64,000 nt of DNA from Adiantum capillus-veneris (GCA_014529385.2 CM043953.1:99437342-99501341); one strand, 5' to 3'. Counted from the stretch's first letter, positions 43,890-55,245 are shown. Notes: generated by a model not told the origin, from the sequence alone. Numbers and translations: made by a program.

Positions 43890-46557
43890 TGAAAATGGAA
43901 TGTTATATTAATGTCTTCAAAAGGCCAAAGAGACCTATGAGACCAGAAAGTTACAATGTGGTGGATCTGATACAAAGTCAGAGTAACAAGATCACAAAAT
44001 GACAGAATGACAAAATAAAATACTATGGAATCCTAAACTGCTAGGTGTGAACTAAGCAGCTCGCTGGGATAGCTAGATCACAAGAGATCCAGCATCGGTC
44101 ATTGGCGGATCTCATCAATCTCCTCCATGGTCAGTAGTCTGACCGGGCGTCATGCATGTCGGGCCAAAGTGATCCCAATCCTCTGATGCAGCCTACGTCG
44201 ATGCTATGTAGTCCTCCGCAGTCGTGGGCATCTGGATCTCCCCAGCTCAGTCGCACGGTCGATCAGTGTGCCTCTCGTGTGAGGCGACGAGCTCTGCTGT
44301 GGTAGTAACTCCTCCAGGTGTCTAGTGGCAGCTCTAAAGAAGTCTGTGATCTGTCTCTGAGACTGGCTAGCCTCTCCTCTCATCAGGCTCTCTCTATGTC
44401 TGCGCAGCTCGAGCAAAAACACACCCAGGCATCTCTGATCCTCGTACCGCATCACTCTGGAGAATGGTCCAAAGCCCTCTCTAAACAAGCAATGGAAGCG
44501 GCCTCGTATCTCGTAGTAGACGGCAGAGTGGCATGTGTAGTGTAACTCTGTCTCAGGCTCAATGTCACACAAGGGGCATGTCCTGGCCTCTGCTGGTACT
44601 CCGCTGTATCTACCACTCTCGATCCGCAGCTAGTGTGAAGATGTGCGTATCTGGCCAATAGCACATCATATCCCATGAGACAAGTGGGTGTCCATGTATC
44701 TGGACCTCGTCACAAAACCATCCTCCGTAAGCTGGAGAAGATGCTCTCTGTACAAAGCCATCTTCGTGCCCAGCTCTTGTGCTGGCTGTATCCATGTCCT
44801 CCTGGTGTCTAGCTGAGTCAAGTCCTAGCGAATGAACCTGGTGATCTCGGACTGTGTAAGAGTCAGATAGGGTGCATCCAATGAGGACTGGAAGGGAGGC
44901 AATCTGTCTATGTTGAACCCATGCGCCTGAAACCATGATGTCATCTCCCCATACCAGCATGTTGTATCTCCTTGCATGGCTAACTGTCCAGAGGACTCAA
45001 GTGCAAGGCAGGCATATCTGTCTCTGGGAAATTCCCACATGCGGTGTATGGAGACAGATATGGTGAGCGCCTCAACCACTAGTGGGGGGGCAGTTAGCTC
45101 TGCTCGGACAATAGCACGTGGTACTGAACCCTTGGCTCTAATGAGCCGCGAGATCATAGAGACCAGAGGCTTCTCCATGTCCCCCCATCCATCATTGCGG
45201 CCTGTCCTCCCGTGATGATCCAATGAAGGTCCCCAAATCTCAACTCCATAAAGCAATGCAGAAACCACCAAAGTGTCAAAGAGCCAGAGCTTCGTCCGAG
45301 GCTCCTGAAATTGAACCTATGAACACATCCTTTCCAATCTACCCAATGCTGCATGGGTTGTGGTCAATCTAGTCTCTGCTGCCCTCCTCAATGAAAACGC
45401 TGGCCCACTAAAAACCACTTCAAGGTAAGTGTAAGCATCTGTATACTCCACCGTCTCCTGGCCATATGTGAATGCCGGCGCTGACCTCCTGATCCACTGT
45501 GGGGTGGTATTAAATACCATGACCTTGGTTCTACCAAGGTTGACAAACAATCCACTTTCCTGAGAAAACCTATGCAAAGCATCCAAGTGACGTTGCATCC
45601 CCTCCGGAGAGTCCGAGATCAACACAATATCATCAGCATATAACAATAGTGGAAACCATGTCCCTGCCACCTGTGCACCTCTATCACCATCTCTCTCAAT
45701 GTAGTCAGAAACCTCATCCACATACATACCGAATAGAGTAGGAGAGACTGGGCAGCCCTGCTTCATTCCAATAGTGGAGTGAGCCGGTGTGGATAGACCC
45801 TGTGAGGTGCGTACATGCCCCTCACCTGTATCATGCCATGACCCCCAAATGAGTTGTGTGGGTACTCCCATCTGCTGTAATCTGCGCATCAATCTAGCTC
45901 TGGCCACTGTGTCAAATGCTTTGCGGAAATCCATAGAGCTACAATAGATCCGTCTCCCACGCGATCTTCCCTCCTCAATGATGGCTCTGAGTGTCAAGAT
46001 ATGGTCAAGAGTAGAAAAACCCCTCCTGAACCCTGCCTTCCCGGCTGCGCATATCCCCTCCCTCTCTATCCATCTACTTAGTTGCTGTTCAAGAATAGAT
46101 GCATACAACCGTACCAATGTGTGTCCAATCATAATTCCCAGACTCCACAGGGTCTCCCGACTTGAAGATAGGTACAATAGTAAATAGGCTCCAAGTATCA
46201 GGCAAGCCTTCACACATGGCACGGTTAAACATAACTCCTAGAAGCTCTGCTAGTAGATCTCTGGCATGCGTGAAATGCTCAGCCACTAAGCCATCATGAT
46301 CATATGCTCTCCCAGTCCTCATCCTGTCAATGGCCTTCCTCACCATCTCAACGGTGAAAAAAGCACATGTGTGTAGGCATGGATCAGGGGGGTCGGGAAG
46401 GGGGGGAGGGCTAATCAGGAACTGTGTACAGAGATGATGCGTACTGGCCCCAGGCCTCTGTAGAAGTGATGGCAGGGGGGGGGAGGGGGGTGCTCTTGAA
46501 AGAGCCATCATGCCTCACGTGAGTCCTGACTCAAGAATAGCTGGTATAGATCCTGCT
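43890..46557 (-). mobile_element. TC-LINE copy B-g, truncated within ORF2
   Basis: It carries a 3' UTR with a hairpin bearing one mismatch (43922-43936), then ORF2 from the C-terminus (44204) to the region just before the RT (46511). The RT keeps YADD (LLLYADDIVLISDSPEG); several frameshifts interrupt it. Close relative of B-b and B-d. The 5' truncation abuts the GA tract at 46564. Confidence 0.87.
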
Positions 46558-46560
46558 CTA

Positions 46561-46563
<3 letters not shown>

Positions 46564-46614
<51 letters not shown>
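46564..46614 (-). repeat. (GA)n = (CT)n tract at the right end of TC-LINE chain 2
   Basis: The tract is uninterrupted and has LINE B-g on its left and unrelated sequence on its right. Together with the tract at 31268 it brackets a 15.3-kb chain of TC-LINEs all pointing the same way. Confidence 0.9.
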
Positions 46615-46616
<2 letters not shown>

Positions 46617-47225
46617 GTTGTATGTAACAAAGAACTGTTGTTCATAACCCTAACCCTAGACCTGCAACCCTAGCCTTTCAACCTTGCCCCTCGTTCTCCT
46701 TGTTGCCCCCCTAGCCTCAAACTTCGCGAGCTGTTTTCGTTGACTCTGCCCGCGCGGACATTGTGATGCAGCTCGTGTTTCGCCATCGTTGTCCCCCTCA
46801 ACTCCCCTCACGACGACTCGCCTGCAGCTCACCATCCATAGTTACCCGGAACGGGAAATCGGAACGGGGAACGGGGAACGCAACATGCATGAAATGCGAT
46901 TCCCTGTTTCGGATACTCAAATCTAAAACATGGACCGAGAATCTGGAATGGGAAATTAGGATGGGAATGGGGAACAGAGACCTGAAAATGGCCAATCCCT
47001 ATAACTATGTCTCCATCACTCCCCGCTTTTGCTGCCAACTACCCAGGTTTCTTCCCATTCCTGCCGAGACTGCCCCTACCCATTCCTTCTTGCCCCCCGC
47101 CTGCCCAACTTTACCCAAAAACCACTACAAGCCCACCCTGTTTCTTGCTTTGTCTTTATCTTTAGCCACATCCCCCTCTTACCTCTAGCCCCACACTATA
47201 CTGTTTAACCTTCATCCGGAACCCG
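46615..47225. other. Intron sequence without recognised gene
   Basis: It includes AACCCTAACCCTAGACC near 46644 and a GGAACGGGGAACGGGGAACG run near 46862. The 141-codon open stretch at 46763-47188 shows no domain and has the composition of a frame opened by CCC-rich DNA. Confidence 0.4.
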
Positions 47226-47227
47226 CA

Positions 47228-47380
47228 CTCTAGCAACAGGTCTTACGAGAGGGCACCATGTGCCAACGGAAAAAGAGCAGACTGCACAAACTTTGAGAAC
47301 TTCAAAACAACTCAATTGAGAGAGAGATATATGGCACACGAGACACGGAGTGGCGGACTTCCACCCCAAGGTAAGTCCTC
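47228..47380 (-). mobile_element. Gypsy LTR fragment (minus strand)
   Basis: On the minus strand it follows the R-U5 part of the LTRs at 5.1 and 28.9 kb: GGAAGTCCGCCACTCCGTGT, CTCGTGTGCC and CTGCTCTTTTTCCGTTGGCA. It runs only about 150 bp. Confidence 0.5.
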
Positions 47381-47479
47381 CTTCTTCTGCTTTTGTTAGG
47401 GTTTTGGTCCCTCAGCCAGGATCTGCAGGTTGACTAGGGTTAGAGCTAGGGAGTCCTAACGCTCTAGGTCTCCAATGGC

Positions 47480-47631
47480 TTGACACATCAACAGTTTGTG
47501 ACAATCTCCAAGGCATTGTCTTTTATTGGACAGTTTGAAGTTGCTTTTGCCAACGGAAACTTTACTGAAAAATCCAAGTTGCATCATGTTGGGATGTATC
47601 GTAAGGAGACAGCAAGCAATTGGTGATTGGC
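47480..47631 (+). pseudogene. Element 4 (plus-strand gypsy) gag, left piece
   Basis: QFEVAFANGNFTEKSKLHHV followed by YRKETASNW is gag capsid sequence. It is cut at 47631 by Gypsy-2 and resumes at 58569. The 5-bp TTGGC at 47627-47631 is the target duplication (repeated at 58569-58573). Confidence 0.75.
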
Positions 47632-48285
47632 TGTAAGAGACTTGGACACTCCAAGTCGAGAATCTACCACGACACCACAAATAATCACTTCAAATAGTTC
47701 ACAATTTACAATTGATTCGACACTAGCCCGGCGGAGTTTCGTCGAGCCTAGAGATATTGGCCCCAAAGACTGGCGCCCCTTTCAGTATTTCTTTTTGTAT
47801 TAATCTGTGTTCAAAGTGCAAGAGTGTGGGCAATCGCTCACACTCAGACTCTGCGTCCACATGTTCTCAGTTGTGAGAGGCCAACCCGCGTATTTAAAGA
47901 GTACAAGGGGATGCTAAAAGCAGAGCCCAAAAGCTTCAAAAGCTGTCCATAAAAAAATGCCCTTAAAAATAAAGCAAAGAGTTTCTTTCTCTCTCTCTCT
48001 AACTTGCGTGAGCTAAAGCAATTTCTTGTGAAGAGTTTTCAGGCGATATTTCGTAGCCAAAATGCAGCAAAAATCCACGCAAATCTGCCGTTCGTACAGC
48101 ACGCCACGTGGCTAACAATTTCCGCACGCTGCTGCCCAATTCTGCCGTACGTTGCCTCAGTCCAGCCAGGGTGTCTGTGTCCGTGCATAGGCCACGTCAA
48201 CATTTCTGCTGCAGTCCAGGAGTCCTTGCCAAGTGAGGAAGGGTGTGTGTGTATATTGTGCAGGCCACGTCACCCATTTGTGACA
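47632..48285 (-). repeat. Gypsy-2 3' LTR
   Basis: In element orientation it starts TGTCACAAATGGGTGACGTG and ends at TCTCTTACA. It shares the GGGGCGCCAGTCTTTGGGGC block with Gypsy-1. Left and right LTRs differ by scattered changes. Confidence 0.9.
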
Positions 48286-48302
48286 TACCCCCCTCTTGAA
48301 AG
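48286..48302 (-). other. Gypsy-2 polypurine tract
   Basis: CTTTCAAGAGGGGGGTA, read on the minus strand, directly precedes the 3' LTR. It is identical to the Gypsy-1 tract. Confidence 0.85.
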
Positions 48303-48577
48303 CATTGTAATCGCCCTCAATTACGCCTGTAAAACAGACAGAAGCCATAAACTATCTTAGCAGACACTGACTGTTAGTACCTACGGACTAGGAACACACA
48401 TCTAACACATGTACCAATCCACAATCACATCACAAGACATCACTAGATATCACATGACATTCAACATTTATTCGGATCTTAGACCATGATTTATCGGCAA
48501 TGCAGTTAGCAATCGCATCTAGATCCAGCCGAGACCTCATAGATGCCCAATTGACTAATCCCTATTGCAACCATGTC

Positions 48578-50075
48578 TGTTGCTAAATTGGCTTTTTTAG
48601 AAAGAAAAATAATTCTAAATGAATTATTGGATTTATAAGTGAGGGTTTTCTTGCTTGGAACACCAAGAAAAATAATTCGAAATGAATTATTGGAATTTTA
48701 AGTCAGAGGGTTTTTCTCACTGGAGACATCCGAGTACAGAGTATCCCTAGTGCGTCATTCAAAGTAATGACAGGAGCACTGTGAAAGGGAATACCTGTAA
48801 GGCCACCAGGAACGGGTACTTCTGATGCGTCACATCGGATGGGTGACAAGGAGCATCAGTAAGAAGTATCCGACCATCCGGGAACGGACATCTCTGATGC
48901 ATCATAGGATGGGTGACATAGAGCATCGTGAAGGGGATTGTACCGTAAGTTCGGTAGGAAAGGACTAGGTGATGGGTATTCCTGATGCGTCACAAGGTGG
49001 GTGACGGGTGCATCGGAAAGGGGATATCCATAGTCGAGAGGAAATCCGAACTGGAAAAGAGGAATACGCGTAAAGAGGCAAGCACAAGAATAAAGATGGG
49101 TTCTGAGAAGCTTTTCTTAAAAAGCGGAATATTTTAACGAGTTTTCCGGGAAGAGCAGACGCTTTCCCACGAGGAATCTATGTTTGCATTGCATTCGTGC
49201 ATATGGTTGCATCCAGGGACGCCTGGGAAGTGCTGTGAAAGCATTGTTTTTCACTTATCATGTTTTATTGAGTTTTTGGGCAGATTCAGACTATTTTTAA
49301 AATACGCCGGCCGCCCATTTAATAAGTGGGCAGCCATCCGATAAATAAGGCAACAGATCAGCCAGCGTTTTCTCTTTCTCTTTTTCTGGCAGAACAGCAA
49401 AAAAAAAAATTATTATTAAAAAAAAAACGTCCGCATTCTCTACGCGAGCAGCTATTCGTGCCGTAGCGACGAAGCTATAAAAGCATAACATGCCCTCACT
49501 GAAAAGGAGTTGCCAGCGCCAGCAAGAGAAGACTCTGCCGCCAGAAGACGCGAGAGATCGCAAGACTACGAAGCACGAAAGTCACTTTTCCTGCCCAAGA
49601 GCGACAGGTATCTATTGTGGATTCGCCATACGAATTGTTGTCACGTGTTTGTGTGTGTGGTTTTCCAGGTACTTCATCACGAAGGAGAAGCGAGAAGGCT
49701 TCAGCCTACGCTTGGGAATTCCGGAAACGAAATTCGGAAATTGTCTGTGGAGTCTCAACTCCGAGTACAGACGGAAAAAGGATTGAGAGCTCGTCTCTCG
49801 GATTTCCCTTACGGGAAGGAATGACCATCGAGTCAGAGATTTAGAACAGAGGGGTTTTCTCCGGTTCTTGTGCTTGTAAAAAGATTCTCCCTAATAAAGG
49901 ATTCTCTTTAAGGGGGGGGGATCAGCCCATCTTCTGGTCCCCAGTACTGTGTCGATCTTCTCACTCTCTATCTCTCTATTTATTTCTCTCTATATATCCT
50001 TTGGCTTCAGTATTAAGTGATAAATTCTATTTATCCGAGTATATTTTATATTATTATGCGCTCCCGTTTGTAACA
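48578..50075 (+). repeat. Element 3 5' LTR
   Basis: U3 carries a doubled AAAAATAATTC.AAATGAATTATTGG unit (48600-48700) and then four palindromic units (48745-49015). A CCTAATAAAGGATTC polyadenylation-type signal lies near 49890. A G9 run follows. A 98-codon open frame (49490-49786) is present in both LTRs but changes freely between them, so I do not call it a gene. Confidence 0.9.
48745..49015 (+). promoter_or_regulatory. Four tandem palindromic units in the Element 3 U3
   Basis: Four units have the plan outer arm - GTCA.. - spacer - ..TGAC - outer arm. They are AGTGCGTCATT...AATGACAGGAGCACT, GATGCGTCAC...GTGACAAGGAGCATC, GATGCATCA...GTGACATAGAGCATC and GATGCGTCAC...GTGACGGGTGCATC. The outer arms change together (AGTGC/GCACT against GATGC/GCATC), as do the inner ones (GTCATT/AATGAC against GTCAC/GTGAC). 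TGCGTCA is also a bZIP-type core. The right LTR repeats all four at 52865-53135. Confidence 0.65.
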
Positions 50076-50076
50076 G

Positions 50077-50088
50077 TGGTATCAGAGC
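50077..50088 (+). other. Element 3 primer binding site (initiator Met tRNA)
   Basis: TGGTATCAGAGC starts two bases after the 5' LTR. Confidence 0.9.
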
Positions 50089-50279
50089 ATGGTCTCCTCT
50101 CTTTCTTTGTAAAGGAGGACGACTCTGGGAAGATACGGGAAGAAGCCATGACAAGCCAAGAGAGAAGTAAGCAGGCGGAAACCTAAGTCCTGCAGGAAAA
50201 AGCTCGCGAAGTTGGAATTTTTTTCTCTCTGCAAGAAGTCGACACAAGACTTGGGATTCTCTGAGAAGGCAACAAGAGC

Positions 50280-50770
50280 ATGATGCTCAAGAACCTAGCG
50301 AATCCAAGGAGCGGAATGCTCGAGATCCTTCAAAATCCAGAAAATATCCATGAACATCAATCCATAACCATAGCCAAGAAATCCCGTCATTCCGGGAAGG
50401 ATATGAAGAAGGTCTTTAGACCTCAGGACACTCCGGTCAAGTTTGATATTTTTGACGGATGGGAAGATGTCCTGAAAGCTACTGCTTTCATTCGACAATT
50501 TGAAGTTGCCTTTGCAAACGGCAATTTCTGAGAAGTGTCGAAGGTGAGACATGTGACCAAACACCTCAAGGGGGATTGCAAGTACTTGGTGGTATACCAA
50601 AGCTCTGCAAGGAACTTACAACAAGACTTGGATTCAATTCAAAGCTGAATTTTTGGACAAATTTTTTTTTTTCCTCTACGCTTTGAGAAAGGCATTCAAG
50701 AAGATTGGGATTGGTTTGCCCAATAGGAACACGAGCGAGTCGAGCAAGTAGTGGTTCACTCTTGCCAAGG
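50280..50770 (+). pseudogene. Element 3 gag remnant
   Basis: An 83-codon frame starts at ATG 50280 and contains PVKFDIFDGWEDVLKATAFI and RQFEVAFANGNF, homologous to the capsid start in Element 4 and Gypsy-2. After the stop the homology continues out of frame (FKAEFL-type, then QEDWDWFAQ). No nucleic-acid-binding knuckle is seen. Confidence 0.75.
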
Positions 50771-52684
50771 TAGCTCCATTCTTGATCCTCTCTGAGGAAG
50801 GAAAGATGAACAAATTTAACGAAGGACTTTTGCACGAATTTTGTAAACCCATCTGCAAGATACTTTGCAGGAAATGGTGGAGTCAGCAAGGAGAAAGTTT
50901 GGAGTAAGGGAATTCAATCTAACTCCTGAGTTTTTGAATAGAAGACCCTCAAACTTTACGTGAGAGGGCAAGCCTCTGATCAAAGTTAAATCTTCGAGAA
51001 ACTCATCAACTGCGTATTGCTTTTATGCACAAGATATGCACGTGTCTAACCAAGACAATCACTCTTGAGTGTTTATGAGAGTAAGGTTAAGTCAGAACAT
51101 TGTTTTATACGATGAACTGCTTTGCTTAACCATCCGGAAGGTCCATGATTGATCTGGTATCCGGTAGTTCTCCAACAAATTACCTGCTATTGCGGGTAGG
51201 AAATTATGAAGGAACCATTCTGAGTTTTCAAGCAAAGAAAAGCTTTCATGAAGCTTGAGTACTCTTTAAGCCCACACCCCCTACCCGGTAAGGGAAGATA
51301 TGGTAGTGCTTTTTGCACAAGCGAATGAGCACTCTCTTTACGAGGGAAGGAACAAGCAACGACTACGGCCTGTGCTCGATGAATCCAAAGATTAAAATCC
51401 TAGATTATTTGATGAGCGGGTTTTGCTCTAAGATCGAGCCAAGTGATCATCAAGTTGAGCGTCTTCGCTCTAAGCATCTTACGAAGGGAAGGTAATTTCC
51501 CAGGTTCACCGAAACTTTAACACACATTAAGAATTGTACACTTTTGAGTACATGGATAACACACGAAGATGCAGACCTATGCTAAGGAACTGGACGGGAG
51601 TTTGTTATACTCTCTTGAGCGCCTTTTTGCGCCAAGGATATTCCGACACGAGAATCTCTATTTGAGATGTGTTCGGTAGAAGGAATTTGAGTTTCTCTAC
51701 AGAGAAGAGGTTTTCTGATGGTTGTTGATCATTGAGTACGCTATGTGCTTTTACCATTACAGTAGCAACTTTTGGTTGTGGTATATGTTTCTCCATGAGC
51801 AGGTCAAGTAGCATTTACACGCTGCTGGAATAAATTCGAACTATTCTGTTTGTAAGAATATAATTCACCAACCGTTTCAAAATGGTAAGAATTACATATG
51901 GGAGAATATCCCTGAGAATCAAAGAGGGTTCGCTCTATTGTGAACCGGGTTTGAACGTACGTTCAGAAAATGCTATGGCTAGAATCCTATCTGCCTGAGA
52001 TTTTGCAAGGTGTCATTGATGCTCGCAAGGTGAATCATTTTTTATGATTCTGAAAGGAACAGACTCTAATGGGCGTCGAGAAAACACTGCTGGTGGTAAT
52101 AACTCGCAGGAGGAAAAGATTAGAAGAAAGTGCCGCCGTGCACAAGGAATCTTCCGATTGGAACTGTCCGCCTACGTTGAGCGACCGCCAAGAACAAGAA
52201 CCTTCTTTAAGGTGATCGCAGCCTCTATTTGTGAAAGAAAAACATCGACATTAATGCTCTATGACTTGGGCATTCCCTATGTGGGAGGACACAAGAGGTT
52301 TAATACCCTCTGGACTAACAGCGCAGGATTGTGCGCAAGGACACATACCTAGATCGATTTCTAGAAGGATTATTCTTCTCGGGATTGAAAAGGTGGAATT
52401 GAGTTAACAGATTCTCGCATGACGAAACTTCCGCTCTGTTGGAAAGACGCGAATGATGAGTTCTTACATGGCTCGTAAGTTTGATAAATGGTGAAGGATA
52501 TCTTCAAGGTACTAGAGAAGGGATATGAACCGGTAAGGTAAGTATTGAATTCATGAAAAAAAAAAAAATTAAGTTCTCTTTTGAGAAAGGACTAGCTCAA
52601 CTCGCCATTGAGCAAGATTTGGAATCTTTCCGGTTTCTCCCCGGCAGTTCAGTTGGACCTCTACAGTTGAGGACAATTGTTTAT
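50771..52684 (+). other. Element 3 internal region without recognised coding sequence
   Basis: About 1.9 kb lies between the gag remnant and the PPT. Only short frames are present, none with pol motifs. The base composition is similar to the rest of the element, so it is probably decayed or filler sequence rather than a new insert. Confidence 0.5.
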
Positions 52685-52696
52685 AAGTGAGAGGGA
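52685..52696 (+). other. Element 3 polypurine tract
   Basis: AAGTGAGAGGGA lies immediately before the 3' LTR start TGTTGCTAAATT. Confidence 0.8.
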
Positions 52697-54209
52697 TGTT
52701 GCTAAATTGGCTTTTTTAGACAGAAAAATAATTCTAAATGAATTATTGGATTTATAAGTGACAGGGTTTTCTCGCTTGGAACACCAAGAAAAATAATTCT
52801 AAATGAATTATTGGAATTTTAAGTGAGAGGGTTTTTCTCACGGGAGACATTCGAGTACAGAGTATCCCTAGTGCGTCATTCAAAGTAATGACAGGAGCAC
52901 TGTGAAAGGGAATACCTGTAAGGCCACCAGGAACGGGTACTTCTGATGCATCACATCGGATGGGTGACAGGGAGCATCAGTAAGAACTATCCGACCATCC
53001 GGGAACGGACATCTCTGATGTGTCATAGGATGGGTGACATAGAGCATCGTGAAGGGGATTGTACCGTAAGTTCGGTAGGAAAGTACTAGGTGATGGGTAT
53101 TCCTGATGCGTCACAAGATGGGTGACGGGTGCATCGGAAAGGGGATATCCATAGTCGAGAGGAAATCCGAACTCGAAAAGAGGAATACGCTTAAAGACGC
53201 AAGCACAAGAATAAAGATGGGTTCTGAGAAGCTTTTCTTAAAAAGCGGAATATTTTAACGAGTTTTCCAGGAAGAGCAGACGCTTTCCCGCGAGGAATCT
53301 ATGTTTGCATTGCATTCGTGCATGTGGTTGCATCCAAGGACGCCTGGGAAGTGCTGTGAAAGCATTGTTTTTAACTTATCAGGTTTTATTGAGTTTTTGG
53401 GCAGATTCAGACTATTTTTAAAACACGCCGGCCGCCCATTTAATAAGTGGGCAGCCATCCGATAAATAAGGCAACAGATCAGCCAGCGTTTTCTCTCTCT
53501 CTTTTTCTGGCAGAACAACGAAAAAAAAAAGGAAAAAAATAATTTGAAAAAAAAAACAAAAAAAAAACGTCTGCGATCTCTACGCGAGCAGCTATTCGTG
53601 CCGTAGCGAAGAAGCTCACATGCCCTCACTGAAAAGGAGTTGCCAGCGCCAGCAAGAGAAGACTCTACCGCCAGAAGACGCGAGAGATCGGAAGACTACG
53701 AAGCACGAAAGTCGCTTTTCCCGCGCAAGAGCGACAGGTATCTATTGTGGATTCGCCATACGAATTGTTGTCGCGTGTTTGCGTGTGTGTTTTTGCAGGT
53801 ACTTCATCGCGAAGGAGAAGCGAGAAGGCTTCGGCCTACGCTTGGGAATTCCGGAAACGGAATTCGGAAATTGTCTGCGGAGTCTCAACTCCGAGTACAG
53901 ACGGAAAAACGATTGAGAGCTCGTCTCTCGGATTTCCCTTACAGGAAGGAATGACCGTCAAGTCCAAGATTTAGAACGGAGGGGTTTTCTCCGGTTCTTG
54001 TGCTTGTAAAAAGATTCTCCCTAATAAAGGATTCTCTTTAAGGGGGGGGGGGGGGACCAGTCCATCTTCTAGTCCCAGTACTGTGTCGATCTTCTCACTC
54101 TCTATCTCTCTATTTATTTCTCTCTATATATCCTTTGGCTTCAGTATTAAGTGATAAATTCTATTTATCCGAGTATATTTTATATTGTTATGCGCTCCCG
54201 TTTGTGACA
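52697..54209 (+). repeat. Element 3 3' LTR
   Basis: This is the partner of 48578-50075 with only scattered substitutions. Its extra length is mostly in an A-rich run near 53520 and a longer G-run near 54042. The small divergence indicates that Element 3 is younger than its host Gypsy-2. Confidence 0.9.
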
Positions 54210-54504
54210 ATGTCATTCAAGATCATTTAGACCAAAATGCTGCAGTCATTTAGTCTATCAGTTCCTGCACTTAAAAACAAGTAAAGAACAAATCAATTTC
54301 ATATTCAGGAATACGATTTCATAAAGTCATACAGCAAAATACTGTCAGCTCTTAGTATCCCTGAAGCTCAAAGAGACATCAGTGACTCTAGTATTCTAAA
54401 AATCAACGCATCTGTTGACAAAGGAGCGGAGTCACTACCCTCTTGTGCAACCCACTGCACCAGATCTTCGGCCAAGCTGAATTCGGGGTTCCATTTGGAG
54501 AAGA

Positions 54505-55189
54505 CTATGCTAAACCAAAAGCTTCAAGGTACAGGTGCACAATCTGAGGAGTATTTGCTAGGTCCTCCTCCTTCATCCACTTTGCATCCAATGCAGGATA
54601 GTTCTTGAACTTAACCAAGAACCGCCATCGTACTTTACCCTTATTCTTTCTGTCCTTTTGTGCCAAAATATGTTTAGGAACAAGGATCTCGTTTTCCTCC
54701 ACTTCGGGTTGCTCATTGGCTCCCCATCTTCGGGCACATCACCTTTAAAAGGTTTCAAGAGACTCACATGAAATGCATTGTGAATCCTCCAAGTGTTAGG
54801 CAGTTTCAGTCGGAAGGAGACATCATTGATCTTTTCAGAGATCTGGAAAGGTCTGTAGTTTCTCATACAAGCTTTGGAAAAAGCCTCTCCTTTCCCTTCT
54901 TCTTTCTCAGGCGTGCCTTTTCAAAACGTAAGAGCAACCAATCATCCTCCTTCAATTTCAAATCGCGACGATGGGGATCCGCTGCCTTTTTCTGTCTTTG
55001 CTGAGATTTCTGCAAAGCCTCGCGAACGTTAGCAAAAGCCGTGTCTAAGTCGCACGTATTCTCATCAGCTTCAAAAATCTTATCTTTTGTGCTTAGGAAG
55101 GGTGGAACCTTCGCAGCACCTTCAATAATCTCAAATGGCGCCTTCCCCGTCGAAGAGTGTATCGTGTTGTTGTAGGCAAATTCCATCAA
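54505..55189 (-). pseudogene. Gypsy-2 integrase C-terminus and chromodomain
   Basis: EFAYNNTIHSSTGKAPFEII and DWLLLRFEKARLRKKKGKER lead into the RLKLPNTWRIHNAFHVSLLKP integrase tail. A well-kept chromodomain follows: EILVPKHILAQK...VRWRFLVKFKNYPALDAKWM, then KEEDL (54505-54702). One frameshift near 54860 and one near 54700 break it. It confirms chromovirus affiliation. Confidence 0.85.
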
Positions 55190-55245
55190 AGGTAGATACT
55201 TTTCCCATTGAGTCTTCTAATCCAAGATCTAGGACTTCAATAGAT

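Larger units (their letters stand above)
48578..54209 (+). mobile_element. Element 3: non-autonomous LTR retrotransposon with 1.5-kb LTRs
   Basis: LTRs are 48578-50075 (1498 bp) and 52697-54209 (1513 bp), starting TGTTGCTAAATTGG and ending GTTTGTAACA or GTTTGTGACA. The target duplication is ATGTC on both sides (48573-48577, 54210-54214). A PBS for initiator Met tRNA and a PPT are in place. The 2.6-kb internal region has a gag remnant only, with no protease, RT or integrase. It must have moved with proteins from a related element; Element 4 has a similar gag. Confidence 0.92.

Noticed and set aside
46644-46660. Telomere-like AACCCTAACCCTAG
   Set aside because: Only about two units; too short for an interstitial telomere array.
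46862-46980. GGAACGGGGAACGGGGAACG run as a satellite or origin
   Set aside because: Only a few irregular units, with no second locus in the window.
49608-49668. Possible 61-nt intron (CAG/GTATCT to TTCCAG/GTAC) in the Element 3 LTR
   Set aside because: The splice signals look good in both LTRs, but the length is at or below the usual plant minimum and no transcript evidence is available.
49490-49786. 98-codon ORF present in both Element 3 LTRs (also 53620-53916)
   Set aside because: The two copies differ mostly by amino-acid-changing substitutions and the overlapping frames are equally open. It is shared because the LTRs are duplicates, not because it is selected.
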